Assembly: GCA_963625655.1 (NCBI GenBank)
Contig: CAVFTS010000043.1
Coordinates: forward strand, 1 to 8,467
Reading direction: 5' to 3'
Length of the DNA stretch: 8,467 nt
From: F23-B02 sp963625655
GTDB taxonomy: Bacteria; Bacillota; Clostridia; Oscillospirales; Oscillospiraceae
The position numbers and the translations under genes were made by a program. How positions within the stretch are numbered: position 1 is the stretch's first letter; the number at the start of each line of letters is the position of its first letter. This document shows positions 6,458 to 8,467 of the stretch, one piece after another. The notes beneath the pieces were generated by a model, which ran no database searches, was not told the DNA's origin, and was given only the letters and a program-made list of their open reading frames with translations.

Positions 6458-7331
6458 TCTTCTTGCTCCTCAAATTCAGCAGCACTATTGCGGAAAGCAC
6501 GAGTGCGATACCCAGCCCTCCCGTAAACGACAGCTTCTCGCCGTACAGCGTGACCCCCACCAGCGTTGCGACCACGGGTTCGATCGACGCCATGATGGAC
6601 GCCTTGCCGTTTGACAGCCCCGACAGTCCGTAGGTGTACAGAAGGTACGGCAGATAGCAGGTCACAAGTCCCGTCGCCGCCGCAAATGCGAAGTCTTGCA
6701 GGCTTGCGCAAATCGGAGCGGCAAAGCGTCCGCCGTCAAATATCACGGCGGCCGAGGCCGCAAGCAGGCACGAGTAGAAGTTTATCGTAAAGGTACCGTA
6801 GCCTCGGTTTATCGCAAAGCGGCCGAATATGCTGTACAGCGCATAGCAGATGCCGGAGGCAAGTCCGAAGGCAATGCCTATGCCGCTGAGTTCTGCCCCC
6901 GATGCTATGCCCGACGTTAAACAGCAGCCCGCAAACGCAAGGAGCATCGCCGAAAGCTTACGCAAGCCGAGCTTTTCGCCGAACAGCGGAGCCGACATGA
7001 GTATGACAAAGCACGGTGCGGTGTATAGCAGGATAGCGGCGGCGGAAAGGCTCATATAGTCCATCGCCTTAAAGTAGCACACACCGAAGGTGAACAGCGA
7101 CAGCACACCGCTGCCGAAGAATATCCAGAGGTCACGCAGCTTAATGCGGAACGCCTTGCGGTCGGTACACAGTATGGTGACGCCGAACAGCAGCGTCGCA
7201 AACACGCAGCGCACCGCAATGCAGCCCGCTGCGGAGACGCCCATTGCATCGAGGCTGCGTCTGAAAAACCCCATGAATCCCCATAGCGAACCGGCAAGCA
7301 GCACCGCTGCGGCGTATCTGTTCTTCTTCAC
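6429..7331 (-). CDS. EamA-domain transporter of the drug/metabolite transporter (DMT) superfamily
   Basis: A 300-residue inner-membrane protein with about ten hydrophobic helices arranged as two EamA repeats (roughly residues 5-140 and 150-285). Diagnostic parts: LLAGSLWGFMGFFRR in helix 1, AMDYMSLSAAAILLYTAPCFVILMSAPLFGEKL closing the first repeat, LASGICYALYSIFGR opening the second, and SIEPVVATLVGVTLYGEKLSF near the end, which is the matching feature of the second repeat. Such proteins usually export amino acids, nucleobases or other small metabolites; the cargo here cannot be told. The start is GTG (7331-7329), six bases behind GGAGG (7342-7338), and it overlaps the stop of the DUF554 gene by four bases (GTGA). 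Its end overlaps the DUF1624 start by 29 bp. It is the middle gene of the operon. Confidence 0.93.
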   Translation of the reverse strand: MKKNRYAAAVLLAGSLWGFMGFFRRSLDAMGVSAAGCIAVRCVFATLLFGVTILCTDRKAFRIKLRDLWIFFGSGVLSLFTFGVCYFKAMDYMSLSAAAILLYTAPCFVILMSAPLFGEKLGLRKLSAMLLAFAGCCLTSGIASGAELSGIGIAFGLASGICYALYSIFGRFAINRGYGTFTINFYSCLLAASAAVIFDGGRFAAPICASLQDFAFAAATGLVTCYLPYLLYTYGLSGLSNGKASIMASIEPVVATLVGVTLYGEKLSFTGGLGIALVLSAIVLLNLRSKKNEETENLGA

Positions 7332-8038
7332 ATGATGCCTCCTATCCAGTTCGCAATCGGAGTGTATGCCACCGGCAGCAGCAGCGCCGGAAGCATATCG
7401 TTGACCCTTATCTTGGTTTTCGAGATGCCGAGCATATTGATGCCCATGCCGATGAATATGGCTCCTCCCACCGCCGACATATTGGCGACCACCTCGTCAC
7501 CGAGGTAAGGCGAAACGAAGGCGGCAAACAGCGTAACAACGGCTTCCCAAACAAAAACGGGTATGAACGAAAACGGCACGCCCGCTCCCATTGCGGCGGC
7601 AAGTGCGATGGCGCTCACCATGTCGATGACGCCCTTTGTTATAAGTATGGTGTAGTTGTGGTTAAGTCCGGCTTGGATGGAGCCGAGGATCGCCATACTG
7701 CCGACGGTGAACAGCACCGATGCAGTGACAAGTCCCTCGCCGAATTCGCCCTCGGCAAAGCGGGTGTTGTTGAGTTTTTTGTGTATCTTCTCACCGAGAC
7801 CGTCAAAAAAGTTTTGCAGCTTCAGTGCGTGACCGATAAGACCGCCGAGTGCGAGGCAAATGACGACCGCCAGTATGTCCTGCACTCCCGCAGCGCCGTC
7901 GATGCCGATGACGAGGATAACAAGGCCCATCGACGCCATAAGGGTGTCGACAAGCTCGCCCTTTATCTTGCTGCGAAACAGCAGTCCGATAAGACCGCCG
8001 ACTATTATCATGACCGAATTTGCGATTACTCCTAACAC
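7328..8038 (-). CDS. DUF554 family membrane protein
   Basis: A 236-residue protein with about seven hydrophobic segments, matching the DUF554 (YdfK/YqgA-like) family of uncharacterised inner-membrane proteins. Family marks: the N-terminal VIANSVMIIVGGLIGLLF, CLALGGLIGH, the loop FAEGEFGEGLVTASVLFTVGSMAILGSIQAGL (about 94-125), and TKGVIDMVSAIALAAAMGAGVPFS. The start needed a choice. The frame opens at a TTG at 8086, but that codon overlaps the -10 box of the promoter and so cannot be translated from that promoter. The GTG at 8038 puts the protein at the family's usual beginning, close to M-(x)-GTLVN. Its ribosome binding site is weak (AGAGAGAAG about eight bases upstream). It is the first gene of the operon and overlaps the transporter gene by 4 bp. 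The function is unknown; a transport role is only a suggestion from its membrane topology. Confidence 0.9.
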   Translation of the reverse strand: MLGVIANSVMIIVGGLIGLLFRSKIKGELVDTLMASMGLVILVIGIDGAAGVQDILAVVICLALGGLIGHALKLQNFFDGLGEKIHKKLNNTRFAEGEFGEGLVTASVLFTVGSMAILGSIQAGLNHNYTILITKGVIDMVSAIALAAAMGAGVPFSFIPVFVWEAVVTLFAAFVSPYLGDEVVANMSAVGGAIFIGMGINMLGISKTKIRVNDMLPALLLPVAYTPIANWIGGIM

Positions 8039-8085
8039 GAAACCACTTCTCTCTGATGTCTTTGCCTTATTTTCGAATGTAAACA

Positions 8086-8114
8086 ATAATAGTTTTGCTG
8101 CGGAAAAATGTCAA
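8086..8114 (-). promoter_or_regulatory. Promoter of the DUF554-EamA-DUF1624 operon
   Basis: On the minus strand a perfect -35 TTGACA (8114-8109), a 17-bp spacer and -10 TATTAT (8091-8086, five of six) give one of the strongest promoters in the window. The predicted start of transcription is near 8079, with a leader of about 40 bases. It is divergent from the tRNA-Leu promoter; a perfect palindrome lies just upstream of its -35 box. Confidence 0.8.
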
Positions 8115-8128
8115 CAACAATATTGTTG
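8115..8128. repeat. 14-bp perfect palindrome between two divergent promoters
   Basis: CAACAATATTGTTG is its own reverse complement. It directly abuts the -35 box of the membrane operon (8109-8114) and overlaps the first three bases of the -35 box of the tRNA-Leu promoter (8126-8131). This position suits a regulator that could affect both promoters. It may equally be chance in AT-rich promoter DNA, since no loop and no T-run make it unlikely to be a terminator. Confidence 0.6.
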
Positions 8129-8154
8129 AAATATTCTTCAAAGCGTGTTAAAAT
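8126..8154 (+). promoter_or_regulatory. tRNA-Leu promoter
   Basis: -35 TTGAAA (8126-8131), a 17-bp spacer and -10 TAAAAT (8149-8154) place the start of transcription near 8161, only a few bases before the mature tRNA. Close spacing of this kind is normal for single tRNA genes. Confidence 0.75.
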
Positions 8155-8164
8155 AATTTTATAT

Positions 8165-8247
8165 GCGGGTATGATGGAATTGGCAGACATGCAAGATTTA
8201 GGTTCTTGTGCGCAAGCGTGCAGGTTCGACCCCTGTTACCCGCACCA
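8165..8247 (+). tRNA. tRNA-Leu, anticodon UAG, CCA encoded
   Basis: An 83-nt class II tRNA. The acceptor stem is GCGGGTA (8165-8171) with TACCCGC (8237-8243), followed by ACCA with the CCA end encoded. The D-arm has ATG/CAT around GAATTGGCAGA, typical of bacterial leucine tRNAs. The anticodon stem is CAAGA/TCTTG, with loop TTTAGGT; the anticodon TAG sits at 8199-8201 and reads CUA and, by wobble, other CUN codons. A short variable arm (about 8209-8219) separates it from the T-arm GCAGG-TTCGACC-CCTGT, which ends in a G-T wobble. All stems close correctly, so it should be functional. Confidence 0.97.
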
Positions 8248-8248
8248 T

Positions 8249-8293
8249 ATCGAGTATTCATAAGGGATTTGACTTATGAATACTCGATTTTTC
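8249..8293 (+). terminator. Rho-independent terminator of tRNA-Leu
   Basis: ATCGAGTATTCATAAG (8249-8264) and its perfect inverse (8273-8288) form a 16-bp stem with an 8-base loop, followed by TTTTC. The T-run on the plus strand fits termination just after the tRNA, starting two bases past the CCA end. Its stem is longer than usual for a tRNA terminator. Confidence 0.9.
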
Positions 8294-8314
8294 TATATGA
8301 TACGGTTTTACTTT

Positions 8315-8341
8315 GGGAGCAGCTTCTCGCCTGCTCCTTTT
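8315..8341 (+). terminator. Second hairpin with T-run downstream of tRNA-Leu
   Basis: GGAGCAG (8316-8322) and CTGCTCC (8331-8337) form a perfect 7-bp stem with an 8-base loop, followed by TTTTG. The T-run is on the plus strand, so it acts as a backup terminator for leftward-to-rightward transcription. The gene that ends at 8343 on the minus strand would read through this hairpin without a T-run, so it is a poor terminator for that gene. Confidence 0.6.
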
Positions 8342-8342
8342 G

Positions 8343-8467
8343 TTATGCCGTTTTCGGCTCGGTGAGGTATTCCACGGCAACGCCTTGGCGGGTATCGGCC
8401 TTGTAGTGGGACCTGCGTGGGGCATCGGGTATTTCAACATATCCGACGAAGCGGTAGTAGATGACGA
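8343..8467 (-). CDS. C-terminal 40 codons of a probable large serine recombinase (DUF4368-type tail); gene continues past the window
   Basis: A minus-strand reading frame enters from the right edge and stops at TAA (8345-8343). The visible protein end is VIYYRFVGYVEIPD, then a basic linker and VEYLTEPKTA. The hydrophobic strand of the IYYRFVG type close to the C-terminus resembles the DUF4368 tail of clostridial large serine recombinases, the integrases of many conjugative and mobilisable transposons. The catalytic resolvase domain would be more than 400 residues upstream and is not visible. The call rests on this short match and I cannot confirm it. If right, an integrated mobile element occupies the DNA to the right and its end may lie between 8294 and 8342. 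Confidence 0.5.
   Translation of the reverse strand, partial: VIYYRFVGYVEIPDAPRRSHYKADTRQGVAVEYLTEPKTA

Noticed and set aside
5804..6526. Plus-strand open frame of 240 codons opposite the DUF1624 gene
   Set aside because: It is antisense to the DUF1624 and transporter genes, has a highly charged low-sense protein and no ribosome binding site.
8039..8086. N-terminal extension of the DUF554 protein to the TTG at 8086
   Set aside because: The TTG overlaps the -10 box of the predicted promoter, and the extra 16 residues are hydrophilic and outside the usual family start. The GTG at 8038 was used instead.
8165..8247. tRNA-Leu 3' end as an attachment site for the possible mobile element
   Set aside because: The part to the right is not long enough to show a repeated tRNA 3' end, and large serine recombinases do not usually target tRNA genes, in contrast to tyrosine integrases.
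8258..8440. Minus-strand 60-codon frame near the right edge
   Set aside because: It crosses both hairpins, including the tRNA terminator. The neighbouring frame, which enters from the right edge and stops at 8343, fits a recognisable protein end better.

Overview
The window looks like chromosome of a fairly GC-rich member of the Clostridia, most likely an Oscillospiraceae/Ruminococcus-type gut anaerobe. The signs are Gram-positive signals throughout (AGGAGG-type ribosome binding sites, TTGACA/TATAAT-type promoters with 17-18 bp spacing), a T-box leader in front of valS, a DegV-family lipid-binding protein, a short thioredoxin reductase of a kind known from clostridia, and a serine-recombinase-like tail at the right edge. 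Taxonomy is an inference; no marker here fixes the genus.

Layout, left to right. Positions 1-1504 (minus) hold the N-terminal 501 codons of valyl-tRNA synthetase, cut by the window edge. It is preceded by a well-formed T-box leader (about 1541-1777) with a GUC valine specifier and its own promoter, whose -35 box contains the stop codon of the upstream gene. Next on the minus strand come a DegV/FakB-type fatty-acid-binding protein (1809-2696), with a promoter inside a long inverted repeat, then thioredoxin trxA (2774-3079) and a thioredoxin reductase-like flavoprotein (3095-3898), 15 bp apart and probably one trxBA operon. Divergent from it on the plus strand is glutaminyl-tRNA synthetase glnS (4056-5723), which ends in a terminator that can work in both directions.

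Positions 5762-8038 are a tight minus-strand operon of three integral membrane proteins: DUF554, an EamA/DMT-type transporter and a DUF1624 (HGSNAT-like) membrane acyltransferase. They overlap by 4 and 29 bp and are driven by a near-consensus promoter. Divergent from it is tRNA-Leu(UAG) at 8165-8247 (plus), with a strong promoter and a terminator with a 16-bp perfect stem. The last 125 bases carry the C-terminal 40 codons of a minus-strand gene whose ending resembles the DUF4368 tail of large serine recombinases, so a mobile element may begin at the right edge.

Most of the window is housekeeping: translation (valS, glnS, tRNA-Leu) and thiol redox (trxA/trxB). The points most worth following are the thioredoxin reductase, which keeps its CATC redox centre but has a shortened NADPH domain without the usual HRRxxxR motif and so may use ferredoxin or another donor; the uncharacterised three-gene membrane operon; the inverted repeat over the degV promoter; and the recombinase-like tail next to the tRNA gene. 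I saw no CRISPR array, toxin-antitoxin pair, IS element or clearly new system.
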